52,743 bases of DNA from Massilia cavernae (GTDB taxonomy: Bacteria > Pseudomonadota > Gammaproteobacteria > Burkholderiales > Burkholderiaceae_D). Below are positions 20,501 through 30,053 of the stretch, piece after piece (position 1 is the first letter of the stretch; each line of letters begins with the position of its first letter). The translations under genes were made by a program, and so were the position numbers. The DNA is taken from the NCBI RefSeq assembly GCF_003590855.1, contig NZ_QYUP01000020.1, positions 1 to 52,743 of the forward strand. Direction: 5' to 3'. The notes under the pieces are model-generated. The model did no database searches, was not told the DNA's origin, and saw nothing but the letters and a program-made list of their open reading frames with translations.

Positions 20501-22465
20501 CTGGTTCACGTTCTCGGTCAAGTCCTTCCAGGTACCCGCAACGCCGGACACGTTTGCCTGTCCGCCCAGCTTGCCTTCGGTACCCACCTCGCGCGCGACG
20601 CGCGTTACCTCCGATGCGAACGAAGACAACTGGTCCACCATGACGTTGATCGTGTCCTTCAGTTCGAGAATCTCGCCCTTCACGTCCACGGTAATCTTCT
20701 TGGACAAGTCGCCCCGCGCCACCGCCGTCGTCACCGCCGCGATGTTACGCACCTGGCCCGTCAGGTTCGACGCCATGAAGTTGACGTTATCGGTCAAGTC
20801 CTTCCAGGTGCCGCCGACGCCCGGCACGTAGGCCTGGCCGCCCAGCTTGCCCTCGGTACCCACCTCACGCGCCACCCGCGTCACCTCCGATGCGAACGAG
20901 GACAACTGGTCCACCATGACGTTAATGGTGTTCTTCAGTTCCAGGATCTCGCCCTTCACGTCCACCGTGATCTTCTTGGACAGGTCGCCGTTCGCCACCG
21001 CGGTGGTCACGTCCGCGATGTTTCGCACCTGGCCGGTCAGGTTACCCGCCATCGAGTTCACGCCGTCGGTCAAGTCCTTCCACGTACCCGCGACACCAGG
21101 TACGTTCGCCTGGCCGCCCAGCTTGCCTTCGGTACCCACCTCACGCGCCACCCGCGTTACCTCGGAGGCGAAGGAGTTCAGCTGGTCGACCATCACGTTG
21201 ATGGTGTTCTTCAGTTCGAGAATCTCGCCCTTCACGTCCACCGTGATTTTCTTGGACAAGTCGCCGTTCGCCACCGCGGTCGTCACGTCCGCGATATTTC
21301 GCACCTGGCCGGTAAGGTTACCCGCCATCGAGTTGACCGAGTCGGTCAGATCTTTCCACGTACCCGCCACGCCCTTCACCTGCGCCTGGCCGCCCAGCTT
21401 ACCCTCGGTACCCACCTCGCGCGCCACGCGCGTCACCTCGGATGCGAACGAGGACAGCTGGTCCACCATGACGTTTATGGTGTTTTTCAGTTCCAGGATC
21501 TCGCCCTTCACGTCCACCGTGATCTTCTTGGACAAGTCGCCGTTCGCCACCGCCGTCGTCACCGCCGCGATGTTTCGCACCTGGCCCGTCAGGTTGGACG
21601 CCATGAAGTTGACGTTGTCGGTCAAGTCCTTCCAGGTGCCGCCCACGCCCGGCACGTATGCCTGTCCGCCCAGCTTTCCTTCGGTACCGACCTCACGCGC
21701 CACCCGGGTTACTTCGGACGCGAACGATCGCAGCTGGTCCACCATGACGTTGATCGTGTCCTTCAGCTGCAGGATCTCGCCGCGCACGTCCACCGTGATT
21801 TTCTTGGACAAGTCGCCGTTCGCCACCGCCGTCGTCACTTCCGCGATGTTGCGCACCTGGGACGTGAGGTTACCCGCCATCGAGTTGACCGAGTCGGTCA
21901 AGTCCTTCCACGTACCCGCCACGCCCTTCACCTGCGCCTGGCCGCCCAGTTTGCCCTCGGTGCCCACCTCGCGCGCCACGCGCGTCACTTCGGAGGAGAA
22001 CGACAACAGCTGTTCCACCATGGTGTTCGCGGTCATCGCCGCGCGCAGGTACTGGCCCTTCAGCGGATGGCCGTCCACTTCCAGCGCCATCGTCTGCGAC
22101 AGGTCGCCTTTCGCCACCGCGCCGATGACGCGCGCCATTTCCGTGGTCGGGCGCACAAGGTCGTCGATCAGGGTGTTGACCGAGCTGATGATCGTGGCCC
22201 AGCCGCCGACCATGTTGGGGACCGCGGCGCGCTGGGTAAGCCGGCCTTCGCGGCCCACTACGCGCGACACCTCGGTCACCGTCTTGACCATTTTTTCCTT
22301 GGTCTCGATGATCTCGTTGAGCGTGTCGGCGATCTTGCCGGAGACGCCAGTCCAGTCGGATGGCATGCGCACGCTGAAGTCGCCTTTTTTAAGCGCCATC
22401 AGCGTCGACAGCAAGAGCTTAGCATCGAGTTCTTCGGCCATTTCGGTCATGTTGTTCATCGACAT
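17564..22465 (-). CDS. HAMP-array hybrid sensor histidine kinase (HAMP repeats-GAF-HisKA-HATPase-REC x3), 1633 aa
   Basis: No membrane helix is visible, so it is a soluble kinase. Residues 1-154 hold two diverged HAMP-like units, then six 92-residue repeats (155-706) each with [25 protein letters not shown] and [20 protein letters not shown] domain follows (about 720-870), then a coiled coil and HisKA ([15 protein letters not shown]). The ATPase has [13 protein letters not shown] and [16 protein letters not shown]. Three receivers keep their Asp ([36 protein letters not shown]). The layout recalls fungal group III (Nik1) kinases with poly-HAMP sensors. The CheR-like gene follows directly; CheR/CheB proteins commonly accompany such kinases. 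Stimulus unknown; osmotic or cytoplasmic signals are suggested by analogy only. Confidence 0.93.
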   Translation of the reverse strand: MSMNNMTEMAEELDAKLLLSTLMALKKGDFSVRMPSDWTGVSGKIADTLNEIIETKEKMVKTVTEVSRVVGREGRLTQRAAVPNMVGGWATIISSVNTLIDDLVRPTTEMARVIGAVAKGDLSQTMALEVDGHPLKGQYLRAAMTANTMVEQLLSFSSEVTRVAREVGTEGKLGGQAQVKGVAGTWKDLTDSVNSMAGNLTSQVRNIAEVTTAVANGDLSKKITVDVRGEILQLKDTINVMVDQLRSFASEVTRVAREVGTEGKLGGQAYVPGVGGTWKDLTDNVNFMASNLTGQVRNIAAVTTAVANGDLSKKITVDVKGEILELKNTINVMVDQLSSFASEVTRVAREVGTEGKLGGQAQVKGVAGTWKDLTDSVNSMAGNLTGQVRNIADVTTAVANGDLSKKITVDVKGEILELKNTINVMVDQLNSFASEVTRVAREVGTEGKLGGQANVPGVAGTWKDLTDGVNSMAGNLTGQVRNIADVTTAVANGDLSKKITVDVKGEILELKNTINVMVDQLSSFASEVTRVAREVGTEGKLGGQAYVPGVGGTWKDLTDNVNFMASNLTGQVRNIAAVTTAVARGDLSKKITVDVKGEILELKDTINVMVDQLSSFASEVTRVAREVGTEGKLGGQANVSGVAGTWKDLTENVNQLAANLTNQVRAIAEVATAVTRGDLSRSIQVEARGEVSYLKDNINEMIRNLKETTQKNAQQDWLKTNLARFTRLLQGQRDLQAVTKLILSELAPLVSAHHGVFYMMDSQEIDARLRMIASYGYRSSRKLPTSFLPGEGLVGQCALEKNRIWLTDVPRDYIAVSSGLGSAPPNNIVVLPILFEQQVKAVIEIASLDRFTETHLSFLDQLMESIGVVLNTIEANSRTESLLTQSQSLAQELQQTNQELAEKARLLSEQNIEVERKNREVEQAKLALEEKATQLALSSKYKSEFLANMSHELRTPLNSLLILAQQLSDNPEGNLSGKQVEFAKTIHGSGSDLLTLINDILDLSKIESGTVTLDVSEYRFSTLRNYVDRTFRHMAEAKHLGFTVELADALPTAVMTDTTRLQQVLKNLLSNAFKFTHHGKVALEISLVTSGWTSDHPNLVHADAVLAFSVKDTGVGIASDKLQLIFEAFQQADGSTARKYGGTGLGLSISRELARLLGGEIRVESVVNAGSVFTLYLPYNRAGFINYEQARQPQPARLAPPAPASYPTPARFDNEVEVIDDASEHAQLVEYSSVIDDRSLVAPGDPSVLIIEDDERFAKVVVEFAREKNFKVIVTSQGDSALSLARDYLPSAILLDIDLPDIDGFTVLDRLKRDPSTRHIPVHVMSSLRERERALRQGAISYMNKPVNKETLQEEFTRIQKFLLGGKRSLLVVDDEQAQRDSIVNLIGDGDIRIVAVETGAAALEALRGSHFDCMVLDLTLPDISGFDLLDVIGKDPALRDLPIVIYTAKDLNRKEVTKLKRYAKTIVIKDARSPERLLDETALFLHRSHASLPELQRRMLDEIHAADGGLAGRKVLIVDDDLRNIFALSSLLERQQMQVSFAENGRDGIEVLEKDPSIEIVLMDIMMPEMDGYDTMRAIRRIPKFKSLPIITLTAKAMKGDRDKCIAAGASDYITKPVDVAQLLSLMRVWLH
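20348..22003 (-). repeat. Six tandem 276-bp coding repeats (HAMP units)
   Basis: Six in-frame 92-codon units encode residues 155-706 of the hybrid kinase. In protein order the variable segment after GGQ reads [48 protein letters not shown]. Units 1 and 3 match each other and units 2 and 5 match each other better than their neighbours, giving an A-B-A-C-B-C' order. The last unit is the most diverged. Large stretches of DNA are near-identical, so assembly collapse or expansion is possible here. Confidence 0.9.
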
Positions 22466-22861
22466 AGTCCTCGTTTTTTGGGAGTGGAACGGTTGGGCCG
22501 GGCTTGGTCTGTCGGGATATGCAGGTCGGACTAGACCTGCAAGGGATGTAACGCGGCCGCAGGGGCGAACAATACTCCGGTTCGCTGGCGAGTCGATATG
22601 TACCCGCGGCCGTGCCAGAATATGCCATGAAGACCAAGTTTAACAATTTCGTTAGCGAAATAACATGCAAAGAGTTTCGTAGCCTACACGAAACCAAACT
22701 TTCCGGACGCACAGTTCGAGCGCAAGCGTGCGCGATTGCGTTGCACATTCACTACGTCGGTGCGCGTTGGACGCCCGTGCATTCTCTTGCGGCCGGTTAT
22801 TGGATGTTGAAGTTTAGTTATGGCTGCTTTACGATGTATATACGGTTCTTCTGGAGAAGTA
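22466..22861. promoter_or_regulatory. Divergent promoter region between the HAMP kinase and luxR
   Basis: A 396-bp spacer without a supported gene. For luxR, TTGAAG (22807-22812) and TACGAT (22830-22835) are 17 bp apart and form a plausible sigma70 promoter about 26 bp before the start codon, with GGAGAAG at 22853 as ribosome site. An open frame at 22612-22869 on the + strand lacks a start signal and family features. Confidence 0.4.
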
Positions 22862-23599
22862 ATGGTTGAGATGTCACAGCTCACGCAGCTGTTAAACAGC
22901 GGGAACGAGTCGTCCTGGCGCGACACCTTGTTTTCGCTGGCACGGCAGCAGGGATTCGACCAGGTGTTGTATGGAGTGGTGGGCTCGCGCCATGCCAAGC
23001 TGGAATCGGCTTTTTTGCAGAGTAACTACTCGAGCTCCTGGCGCGACCGCTATGACGCCGACCTGCTGCACTATGTCGACCCGACCGTCAGCCATTGCAT
23101 GAAGAGTACGCTGCCGATCGTGTGGGAACCGGAAACCTTCAACGCCGCGCCGCGCCAGCGCGAGTTCTATGAGGAGGCCTGCGGCCACGGCATCCGCTCG
23201 GGCGTGACCTTCCCGATCCACGGGCCGAACGGCGAGTTCGGCGTGGTCAGTTTTGCGTCCGACATGTTGCCGGACAAGCGAGAGGCTGCCAACGCCATGG
23301 CGGGGCTGGCGCTGATCCGCGACTATGCCTTCGAATCGTCGATGCGTTTCGTCATGCCTCCAGCCGAACTGGCGGCGGTGGAACGCCCGCGCCTGACAAG
23401 GCGCGAGCTGGAGGTGCTCAACTGGGTGATGGTGGGCAAATCGTCGTGGGAAATTTCCAAGATCACCAATTGCTCGGAAGCGACCGTGAACTTTCACATC
23501 GCCAACGTCCGCCAGAAATTCGGGGTCAGTACCCGCCAACAAGCCCTGGTCAAGGCCATCGGCATGGGCATCCTTACCCCGGAAGATCCCCATCGGTGA
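22862..23599 (+). CDS. LuxR-family transcriptional regulator with autoinducer-binding domain, 245 aa
   Basis: The N-terminal half is an acyl-homoserine-lactone binding domain. The residues that contact AHL in LuxR/TraR are all present: W and Y in SWRDRYDADLL, D-P in YVDPTVSHC, W in PIVWEPETF, and G in RSGVTFPIHGPNGEFG. The C-terminal half is a LuxR helix-turn-helix: LTRRELEVLNWVMVGKSSWE, then ATVNFHIANVRQKFGVSTR. It should bind a lux-type box when AHL is present. Start 22862 follows GGAGAAG; a longer frame from 22820 adds an unlikely leader. An AHL synthase gene (luxI, frameshifted in this sequence) lies 390 bp downstream, beyond a small antisense HTH gene, so this is a cognate R/I pair rather than a solo. 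Confidence 0.9.
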   Translation: MVEMSQLTQLLNSGNESSWRDTLFSLARQQGFDQVLYGVVGSRHAKLESAFLQSNYSSSWRDRYDADLLHYVDPTVSHCMKSTLPIVWEPETFNAAPRQREFYEEACGHGIRSGVTFPIHGPNGEFGVVSFASDMLPDKREAANAMAGLALIRDYAFESSMRFVMPPAELAAVERPRLTRRELEVLNWVMVGKSSWEISKITNCSEATVNFHIANVRQKFGVSTRQQALVKAIGMGILTPEDPHR

Positions 23600-23846
23600 G
23601 CTTGCCGTTGAGGTAGAGCTTCACGAGAATCGCCACCGGCGCCGGGATCCCGAGCCCGGTTTCGAAACGGCTGCCGCTCGACTGGGTGACGCCGAACCGG
23701 CCCCAGAATTTTTCCTGGCTCTCGCGCTTGCCGACGCGGAACCGCTTCAGCTCGGCGCTGTGCAGCCCCCCGAAGTTCCCTCTATCGTTTTCCGCGCCGA
23801 CACGCTCGTCGATATCCGTGTCGTGATAGGTGAAGTCCTGGTCCAT
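23574..23846 (-). CDS. Small helix-turn-helix regulator between luxR and luxI, 90 aa
   Basis: After an acidic N-terminus, LKRFRVGKRESQEKFWGRFG then VTQSSGSRFETGLGIPAPV and LVKLYLNGKLTDGDL form a compact XRE-like helix-turn-helix: a Q-x-x-F-W-x-R-F-G helix, the VTQSxGSRFE recognition helix and a short helical end. It overlaps the luxR 3' end by 26 bp in the convergent sense, and is divergent from luxI with 144 bp between the two starts. By position it resembles RsaL/RsaM-type genes that sit between luxR and luxI and dampen AHL synthesis, but the sequence is of a different type; a repressor role is inference. Confidence 0.75.
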   Translation of the reverse strand: MDQDFTYHDTDIDERVGAENDRGNFGGLHSAELKRFRVGKRESQEKFWGRFGVTQSSGSRFETGLGIPAPVAILVKLYLNGKLTDGDLPG

Positions 23847-23907
23847 ACTGACGTTCCTTGTAGGTAAAAAGTCAGTATTCCACCTGCAGCCCCATTAGCC
23901 ACCTAGC

Positions 23908-23963
23908 AACTCTGATAGTTACCTTTTTATGTCGTTTGCATGATTCTTTTATGCAGGTTGCAT
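23908..23963 (+). promoter_or_regulatory. Candidate LuxR/HTH operators upstream of luxI
   Basis: Two inverted-repeat elements lie in the 144-bp spacer shared by luxI and the small HTH gene. One is AACT-CTGAT-AGTT at 23908-23920. The other is TGCAT at 23937, ATGCA at 23951 and TGCAT at 23959, which pair both as TGCAT-N9-ATGCA (19 bp, lux-box size) and as ATGCA-GGT-TGCAT. Either could be the AHL-receptor site or the operator of the small HTH protein. Confidence 0.35.
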
Positions 23964-23990
23964 AACTTTTTAACGACAGCGAGGTTACAA

Positions 23991-24642
23991 ATGGCACTGC
24001 AAATTCGTATCGCCGCACGACGTGATTTCAAATCCCGTCCGCGACCTGTGGAATGCACACCTGCGGGCAGGTCTTCAAAGACAGGCTGGGGCTGGGAGGT
24101 TGGCCGGTCTGAGCGGCATGGGAGATCGACGGCTACGACGCCTCGAACGGATGTTAGCATGATGATCCGCCAGCCAGGCGGGCCGCTGCGCGGGCTGCTG
24201 CGCCTGTTGCCATACGAAGGGCCTAACATGCTGAAGGATTCGTTCGCCGTACTGCTGCACGCCAGGAACCGCCCAGCAATCCCACATCTGGGAGCTGAGC
24301 CCGCTTCGCCATCGAGACGCATGACCGCCCGTTCGGCTTCTCGCAGATCACAGGAGTGATCGGCGAGATCATCTCGCACGGCTTTCCATTTTCGGGGATC
24401 GAGCAGTAGTGACGGGTGACCAGCCACCCGCCCATCGAACGCATGCTGCGCCGCGCCGGCGTGGTGGACGCGCGCTTCGCGATCCCTGCGTGATCGGCGT
24501 CGAAGACCGCGGTGCGCTGTATGTCGACGTGGCCGCCACCTATCGCGGCGCTGGCGCACACGCGCCGTATGGCCTCCTGATGGCGCACGGCGGCGGGCCG
24601 GTGTGGGCCGGCGCGTGGCGGCTACTTCAAGCTTTGGCTTGA
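23991..24642 (+). pseudogene. LuxI-type acyl-homoserine lactone synthase, multiply frameshifted
   Basis: No single frame is open, but joining frames gives a full LuxI-family protein. The pieces are MALQIRIAARRDFKS, then VRDLWNAHLRA, VFKDRLGWEVG, EIDGYDALE, GLLRLLPYEGPNMLKDSF, HIWELSRFAIETHDRPFGFS, IGEIISHGF, HPIERMLRRAGVVDARFA, and finally VIGVEDRGALYVDVAATYRG. These include the family's conserved Arg, Phe, Trp, two Asp, the RLLP Arg, the DSF Phe and the WELSR Glu/Arg. At least six single-base gains or losses are needed, many in G or C runs. AGCGAGG precedes the ATG at 23991. The enzyme would make AHL from acyl-ACP and SAM for the adjacent LuxR. The neighbouring oligopeptidase 3' end shows the same kind of damage, so sequence error is a serious alternative to real decay. 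Confidence 0.78.
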
Positions 24643-26714
24643 GAGCAGGAAGGCAATGGTCAGGGCCACATCTGCGCCTGCTGGGTCGTTGTTGGCCGCG
24701 CCGGGCGTGGGCGCCCTCGTGTTCTCCCCAGTAAAGCAGTTCGTGGCCTCCTGGTTCCTGCATCAGCGGCCGCCATCTTGGCGCGTCGGCCGGATGGACG
24801 CGGGTCGTCGCGGGTGACGTGGTAAGCAGCACGCTGCGGATAGCGTTTGTTCGGGACACCGTTGGTGGTACGGCGAGTAGGCGGCTGATGTGTTCGCTTG
24901 CGCGGATCGTCCGGCGCGTATTCGACCATCCACGGGCCCGCCAGCAGCTTGTGGTAGCGCCGCATGTCCAGCAGCGGGACCTGCGACACTACCGCGTTGA
25001 ACAGGTCGGGACGCTGGGTCAGGGCGGCGCCGACCAGCAGCCCGCCATTGCTGCCTCCCATGATGCCGAGGTGGCGCGGGCTGGTCACCTTGCGCGCGAT
25101 CAGGTCCTGCGCCACCGCGATGAAGTCGTCGAAGGAGCGCTGGCGCTTGTCCTTCAGCGCGGCCTGGTGCCAGCGCGGGCCGAACTCGCCTCCGCCGCGG
25201 ATGTTGGCCATCACGTAGACGCCGCCCTGCGCCAGCCAGGCCTCGCCGGTGACGCCGCTGTAAAAGGGCTTCATCGACACCTCGAAGCCACCGTAGCCAT
25301 ACAGGACGGTGGGGTTTGTGCCGTCCAGCTTCGCGTCCTTGCGCATGACGGCGAAGTAGGGCACCTTGACGCCGTCCTTCGAGGTGGCGTCGAACTGGCG
25401 CACCACATAGGGAGAAGCATCGAAGAAGCCGGGCATCGACTTGAGCAGGGCGCGCTTGTCGTCCCCTGCCGCACCGAGGTAAAGCGAGGTCGGGGCCAGG
25501 AAGTCGGCCACCGTCAGGAAGTACTGGTCGGATTCGATCGGGTCGACCGCGGCGACACTGAGTGCGCCGAAGGCCGGCGCCTCGACCGCGCGCCGCTGCC
25601 ACTTGCCGTCGACCTGGCGCAGTTCCACCAGCCGGTTGCGCACCTTGTCCAGCTCATTGAGGATCAGGGTGCCGCGGGTGCTCGCCACGCCGTCCAGCGA
25701 GCGTGTCGGCGACGGCGTAAACAGCACCTCGAAGCTGCGCCCGCCCTGCATGAAGTCGCGCAAGCCGGCCGCCAGCAGCGCACCCTGGGGATAGGTGGCG
25801 CCGCCCACCTGCCATTCCGAGCGCAGCTCGATCACCAGCTGGCCGCGCACCGTCCAGGCGCGGGCGTCATCGGGCTTGGGCACCTGTACCAGCTTGCCGG
25901 CTTCGCGCAAAAACAGTTCGCTGCTGTAGAAGGTGACCTGGCGCTCGATGAACTCATGCTCGTGGCCGGGCGTGAAATCCTTCCAGGCGTCGGCCGACAG
26001 GTCGCTCGCGCGCGCTTCATATACGGTGGCCGCTTCGGCCAGCTTGCTGCCGCGCTTCCATTCCTTGACAATGCGCGGGTAGCCAGAACTGGTCATCGAA
26101 CCAGGGCCGAAATCGGTGCTGACAAAGAGGGTGTCGCGGTCGATCCAGGTGGCGCCGCCTTTCGACTCGGGCAGCGTGAAGCCGCCCGCCACGAAGGCGC
26201 GGGTGGATAGGTCGAACTCGCGCACCACATGGGCGTCGCCGCCGCCGCGCGACAGCGACACCAGGCAGCGGTCGCCGCGCGGCTTCAGGCAGGTGGCGCG
26301 GTCCCACACCCAGTTCTCGTTCTCGTCGCGCGCAAGCTGGTCGATGTCGATCACGGTTTCCCATGCCGGTTCCGGCTGGGCGAACGAGGTCAGCGTGGTG
26401 CGGCGCCAGATGCCGCGCACGTGGGCGGGGTCGCGCCAGAAGTTGTAGACATAGTCGCCATGCGCCGTCACGAAGGGGATGCGCTCCTTCGCATTGAGGA
26501 TGGTCTTCAGGCGGGCGTGCAGGGCCGGGAAGCGCGCTGAGGCTTCGAGCTCCTTGCGCGCGGTGGCGTTGTGCGCGCCGACCCAGGCCATGGCGTCGCT
26601 GCCGCCGACGTCCTCCAGCCACATGTATTTATCGGCCGGCGCCGGCGCGGGCTGGGCGCGGGCGCCGCCCAGCGCGGCCAAGCCGAGCAGCAGGCCACTT
26701 GCAATCTTTCGCAT
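24622..26714 (-). pseudogene. Prolyl oligopeptidase (S9A) with signal peptide; 3' end frameshifted
   Basis: A Sec signal peptide (MRKIASGLLLGLAALGGARA) with AAGGAGA upstream fixes the start at 26714. A seven-bladed propeller region (WLEDVGGSDAMAWVGAHN onward) leads to the alpha/beta hydrolase domain: VLYGYGGFEVSMKPFYS, the NIRGGGEFG block, and the nucleophile IMGGSNGGLLVGA. This is a periplasmic or secreted serine peptidase cutting after proline in short peptides. Downstream of GPWMVEYAPDDP the frame breaks. The remaining parts survive in other frames: AYSPYH, VLLTTS, a TRDD-type Asp block, ELLYW, and a histidine block followed by ALTIAFLLS and LKLEV-like ends to a stop at 24622-24624. So the catalytic Asp and His are encoded but out of frame. 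The gene overlaps the luxI end by about 20 bp, convergent. Confidence 0.82.
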
Positions 26715-26926
26715 GATTCTCCTTGTCTTGACGGACAAATGCGCGCCGCATCTGCTTGCCTATTTTAACAACATTGGCTCCAGGGAAATCTGCACCGCCG
26801 CGCCGGCGCAGTCAATCGCGCGCGTGCCGATTTGCTACAGCAGTGTTTGGTTTTCCGCGAACATTGAGGGTATGCTGCGCAGACCACTTATATTCAATAC
26901 GGCGCCGAACCGCCAACAAGACACAC

Positions 26927-29900
26927 ATGACGCATGCATCCCCGCGCAGCTTACGCAACCCGGTGACGGGAGGCGCCGCCTCGCGCGTGTTGTTGCTGGG
27001 CGCGGGGGTGACGCTGTCGATGATTGTCGGCGCGCTGCTGTACACGGGCGCGGCAAGGACCACCGACAACGATGCGCGCCAGCGCTTCAACAGCGTTGCG
27101 CGTAGCGCCCAGTACAGCCTTGCCGCGCGCGCCAGCGCCTACACCGAGGTAGTGCGCGGCATGGTGGCGCTGTTCCAGAGCCATGACGAGCCGCTCACGC
27201 GCGCCCAGTTCCACCGCTACGTCGAATCGCTGGACATCGCGCGCCATTTCCCGGCGCTGGAAAGCGTCAATTACGCCGTCCATGTCACCGAGGCCGGGCG
27301 CGAGGAGTTCACCGAGGCGGTGCGCAACGACCGCAGCCTCGATCCCGCGGGCTATCCCGCTTTTACCGTCAAGACGCCGGCACGCAAGGCCGACTACACC
27401 GTGCTGACCTACATCGAACCGATGGCGGGGATGTCGGAAAGGCTGGGCGTCGACATCGCCGCCAACCCGGCGGTTGCCAGGGCCCTGGACGTGGCGCGCG
27501 ACACCGGGCGCCTGGGCGCCTCCGGCCAGCCGATCCAGCTTACCCATCCCAAGCCGCGCCTTGGCCTGGGCATGCGCATGCCGGTGTACCGTACCGGCGC
27601 GCCAGCCGCCACTGTGGAGCAGCGGCGCCGCGCATATATCGGTTCGGTCGGCGTCGGCTTCGGCGTGGCCGCGCTGGTGCAGGGCGCGCTGGACGAAATG
27701 TCGGTGCCCGGCGTCAAGATGGCGCTGTACGGAGCCGGCGCCACATCGGGCCGCGGTCCGCTGGCGGTGCTGCCCGGCGACCGTGTGCTGTTCAACGACG
27801 ACGGTTCGCTGAATCCGGCCAGCGTCAACCTGGCGGAGCGCGACCGGTATTTCGAAATCGTGCTGCCGGTCGACTTTAACGGCACCCAGTGGAAGGCCCA
27901 GTTCATCGCCAGGAAGCGCGACCTGTACACCACCTTCGACCGCTACTTCCCGCCGGTGGCGATGATCACCGGCTTCGCAGGCACGATGCTGATCTACGCC
28001 TTCTTTTGCACGCTTTACTGGTCGCGCCGAGGCGCCATCGAGCAGCGCCTGCTACTCGACTCTGTGCTTGACAGCGTCGACGCGCACGTCTACATGAAGG
28101 ACCGCGAGCGCCGCTACCGCTATGTCAACGCCAAGGCCGCCGCCTTCATGGGCCGCAAGCCGGAGGACATCGTCGGCAGGCTCGATTCCGAGATATTGGG
28201 GCAGTTCCAGGCCGACGCCTACTGGGATCAGGACCGCGATATCTTCGAACATGGACGCCGCCAGTCCGGCCACATCCAGTTCATCGAGGTCGACGGCGAG
28301 GTGCGCCAGCTGTGGACGGTCAATGTGCCGGTCACTTTCAATGGCGAAGTGACGGCGGTGATCGGCCTTGGCACCGACGTGACCGAGCTGCACAAGCTGA
28401 AGGCGCAGGCCGACGCTGCCAGCCAGGCCAAGAGCAACTTCCTGTCCAACATGAGCCATGAGATCCGCACGCCGATGAACAGCATCATCGGCATGTCGCA
28501 CCTGGCCCTGAAAACCGTCACCAACCCGAAGCAGCGCGACTACCTGGAAAAGATCTACCACTCCAGCCAGCACCTGCTCGGGATCATCAACGACATCCTT
28601 GATTTCTCGAAGATCGAGGCCGGGAAACTGAACCTGGAAGTGCTCGATTTCGAACTCGATGCGCTGATGCAGAACATCTCCGGCCAGCTTGGCGACGCCG
28701 CCGCCGCCAAGGGCCTGTCGCTGGAGTTCGACGTCGCGCCCGGCCTGTCGCACCAGCTGCGCGGCGACCCGCTGCGGCTGGAGCAGGTGCTGCTCAATTT
28801 CACCGGCAATGCGATCAAGTTCTCCGAGTCCGGCGTGATCCGGATCGGCGCGCATCCGGCGGAGGAACGCGACGGCGAAGTGCTGGTGCGCTTCGAGGTG
28901 CATGACAACGGCATCGGCATGAGCGACGAGGAGATGGCGAGCTTGTTCCAGCCCTTCCACCAGGCCGATACTTCGACCACGCGCAGGTACGGCGGCACCG
29001 GCCTTGGCCTGGTCATCAGCAAGCAGCTGGCGGAGCTGATGGGCGGCCAGGTGGGCGTCGAAAGCCGGCCGGCCAGAGGCAGCACCTTCTGGTTCACCGC
29101 GCGCCTCGGCATTCGCGCGAGCTTCCTCGACGCCGGCCAGGAGCCTGCCAGCCAGGAAGTGCTGGACGAAATTCGCGGCGCCTACATCCTTCTGGTGGAG
29201 GACAATATCTTCAGCCAGCAGGTGGGGCAGGAGCTGCTGGAAGAGGCCGGAGCGACTGTCCTCATCGCCAACAACGGGAGCGAGGCGATCGACCTGATGT
29301 TGAAGGAGCACTTCGATTGCGTGCTGATGGACGTGCAGATGCCGGTGATGGACGGATTCGAGGCCACCCGCTTGATCCGCGCCGACCGGCGCCTGTGCGA
29401 CACGCTGGTGATCGCGATGACAGCCAACGCCGGCAAGGAGGACCGCGAGCGCTGCCTGGCCGCCGGCATGGACGAATTCATCGCCAAGCCGATCGCGCCC
29501 AACGTGCTGTTCGCCGTGATCGCCAAATGGCTGCGCACGCGGCCGCGCCGCAACGGGCGCCGGCGCGCGCCGCTGGCGGCCGAATCGGCGCCGACCCGCA
29601 TGGCGGCGGCGCCGGTGGTGTCGATCGACAGCCAGATGCTGGACGTGGGTGTGCTGGCGCGCACTTTCTCCGGTAATCCGGCCAAGATGCGCAAGTACGG
29701 CTTCATGTTCCTCGATTCCGCCCGCGACGGGTTGGCCGAGCTGGAACAGGCGCTGGACCGCGGCGACGGCGAGCGCGTGGCCGACCTGGGCCACCGCATC
29801 AAGTCGTCGGCGCGCGCGGTGGGCGCGGCCAGCTTCGGCGAGCTCTGCCTGGCGCTGGAGGAGATGCGCGGCCGCTTCGACCCGGAGCAGGCGCGCGCGC

Positions 29901-29986
29901 TGGTGGATGCCATGTACGCGCTGCTGGAACGCCTGAACCATCACATCGCGCAGGAGCTCACCGAGGCCGCGCCGGGAAGCTCCTGA
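26927..29986 (+). CDS. CHASE-PAS hybrid sensor histidine kinase with REC and Hpt, about 1019 aa
   Basis: An N-terminal membrane helix ([19 protein letters not shown]) is followed by a periplasmic CHASE domain ([31 protein letters not shown], then YIGSVGVGF) and a second membrane helix near [24 protein letters not shown] domain ([20 protein letters not shown]) precedes HisKA ([19 protein letters not shown]), the ATPase ([27 protein letters not shown]), a receiver with intact Asp ([16 protein letters not shown]) and an Hpt domain ([13 protein letters not shown]). CHASE domains sense small extracellular ligands. The start at 26927 gives a compact leader; the longer frame adds 57 unlikely residues. 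It is divergent from the oligopeptidase gene. Confidence 0.9.
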   Translation: MTHASPRSLRNPVTGGAASRVLLLGAGVTLSMIVGALLYTGAARTTDNDARQRFNSVARSAQYSLAARASAYTEVVRGMVALFQSHDEPLTRAQFHRYVESLDIARHFPALESVNYAVHVTEAGREEFTEAVRNDRSLDPAGYPAFTVKTPARKADYTVLTYIEPMAGMSERLGVDIAANPAVARALDVARDTGRLGASGQPIQLTHPKPRLGLGMRMPVYRTGAPAATVEQRRRAYIGSVGVGFGVAALVQGALDEMSVPGVKMALYGAGATSGRGPLAVLPGDRVLFNDDGSLNPASVNLAERDRYFEIVLPVDFNGTQWKAQFIARKRDLYTTFDRYFPPVAMITGFAGTMLIYAFFCTLYWSRRGAIEQRLLLDSVLDSVDAHVYMKDRERRYRYVNAKAAAFMGRKPEDIVGRLDSEILGQFQADAYWDQDRDIFEHGRRQSGHIQFIEVDGEVRQLWTVNVPVTFNGEVTAVIGLGTDVTELHKLKAQADAASQAKSNFLSNMSHEIRTPMNSIIGMSHLALKTVTNPKQRDYLEKIYHSSQHLLGIINDILDFSKIEAGKLNLEVLDFELDALMQNISGQLGDAAAAKGLSLEFDVAPGLSHQLRGDPLRLEQVLLNFTGNAIKFSESGVIRIGAHPAEERDGEVLVRFEVHDNGIGMSDEEMASLFQPFHQADTSTTRRYGGTGLGLVISKQLAELMGGQVGVESRPARGSTFWFTARLGIRASFLDAGQEPASQEVLDEIRGAYILLVEDNIFSQQVGQELLEEAGATVLIANNGSEAIDLMLKEHFDCVLMDVQMPVMDGFEATRLIRADRRLCDTLVIAMTANAGKEDRERCLAAGMDEFIAKPIAPNVLFAVIAKWLRTRPRRNGRRRAPLAAESAPTRMAAAPVVSIDSQMLDVGVLARTFSGNPAKMRKYGFMFLDSARDGLAELEQALDRGDGERVADLGHRIKSSARAVGAASFGELCLALEEMRGRFDPEQARALVDAMYALLERLNHHIAQELTEAAPGSS

Positions 29987-30053
29987 CCATTCACGGGGCT
30001 GGCCAAACATAGTATCCTGTGCAGCCCCGCCAGTGCGGTATCATTTGCCCAAC

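Noticed and set aside
20348..22003. Possible CRISPR or minisatellite array
   Set aside because: The 276-bp repeats are in frame, encode HAMP units, and have no spacers.
17567..22643. Long + strand frames (683, 877 and 598 aa) across the HAMP kinase
   Set aside because: Shadows of the kinase gene; their repeats mirror the HAMP units.
22612..22869. 85-aa open frame upstream of luxR
   Set aside because: Overlaps the luxR start and promoter, no family features.
23927..24859. 310-aa open frame on the - strand
   Set aside because: It starts inside the shifted oligopeptidase tail and then runs antisense to luxI; it is a by-product of the indels.
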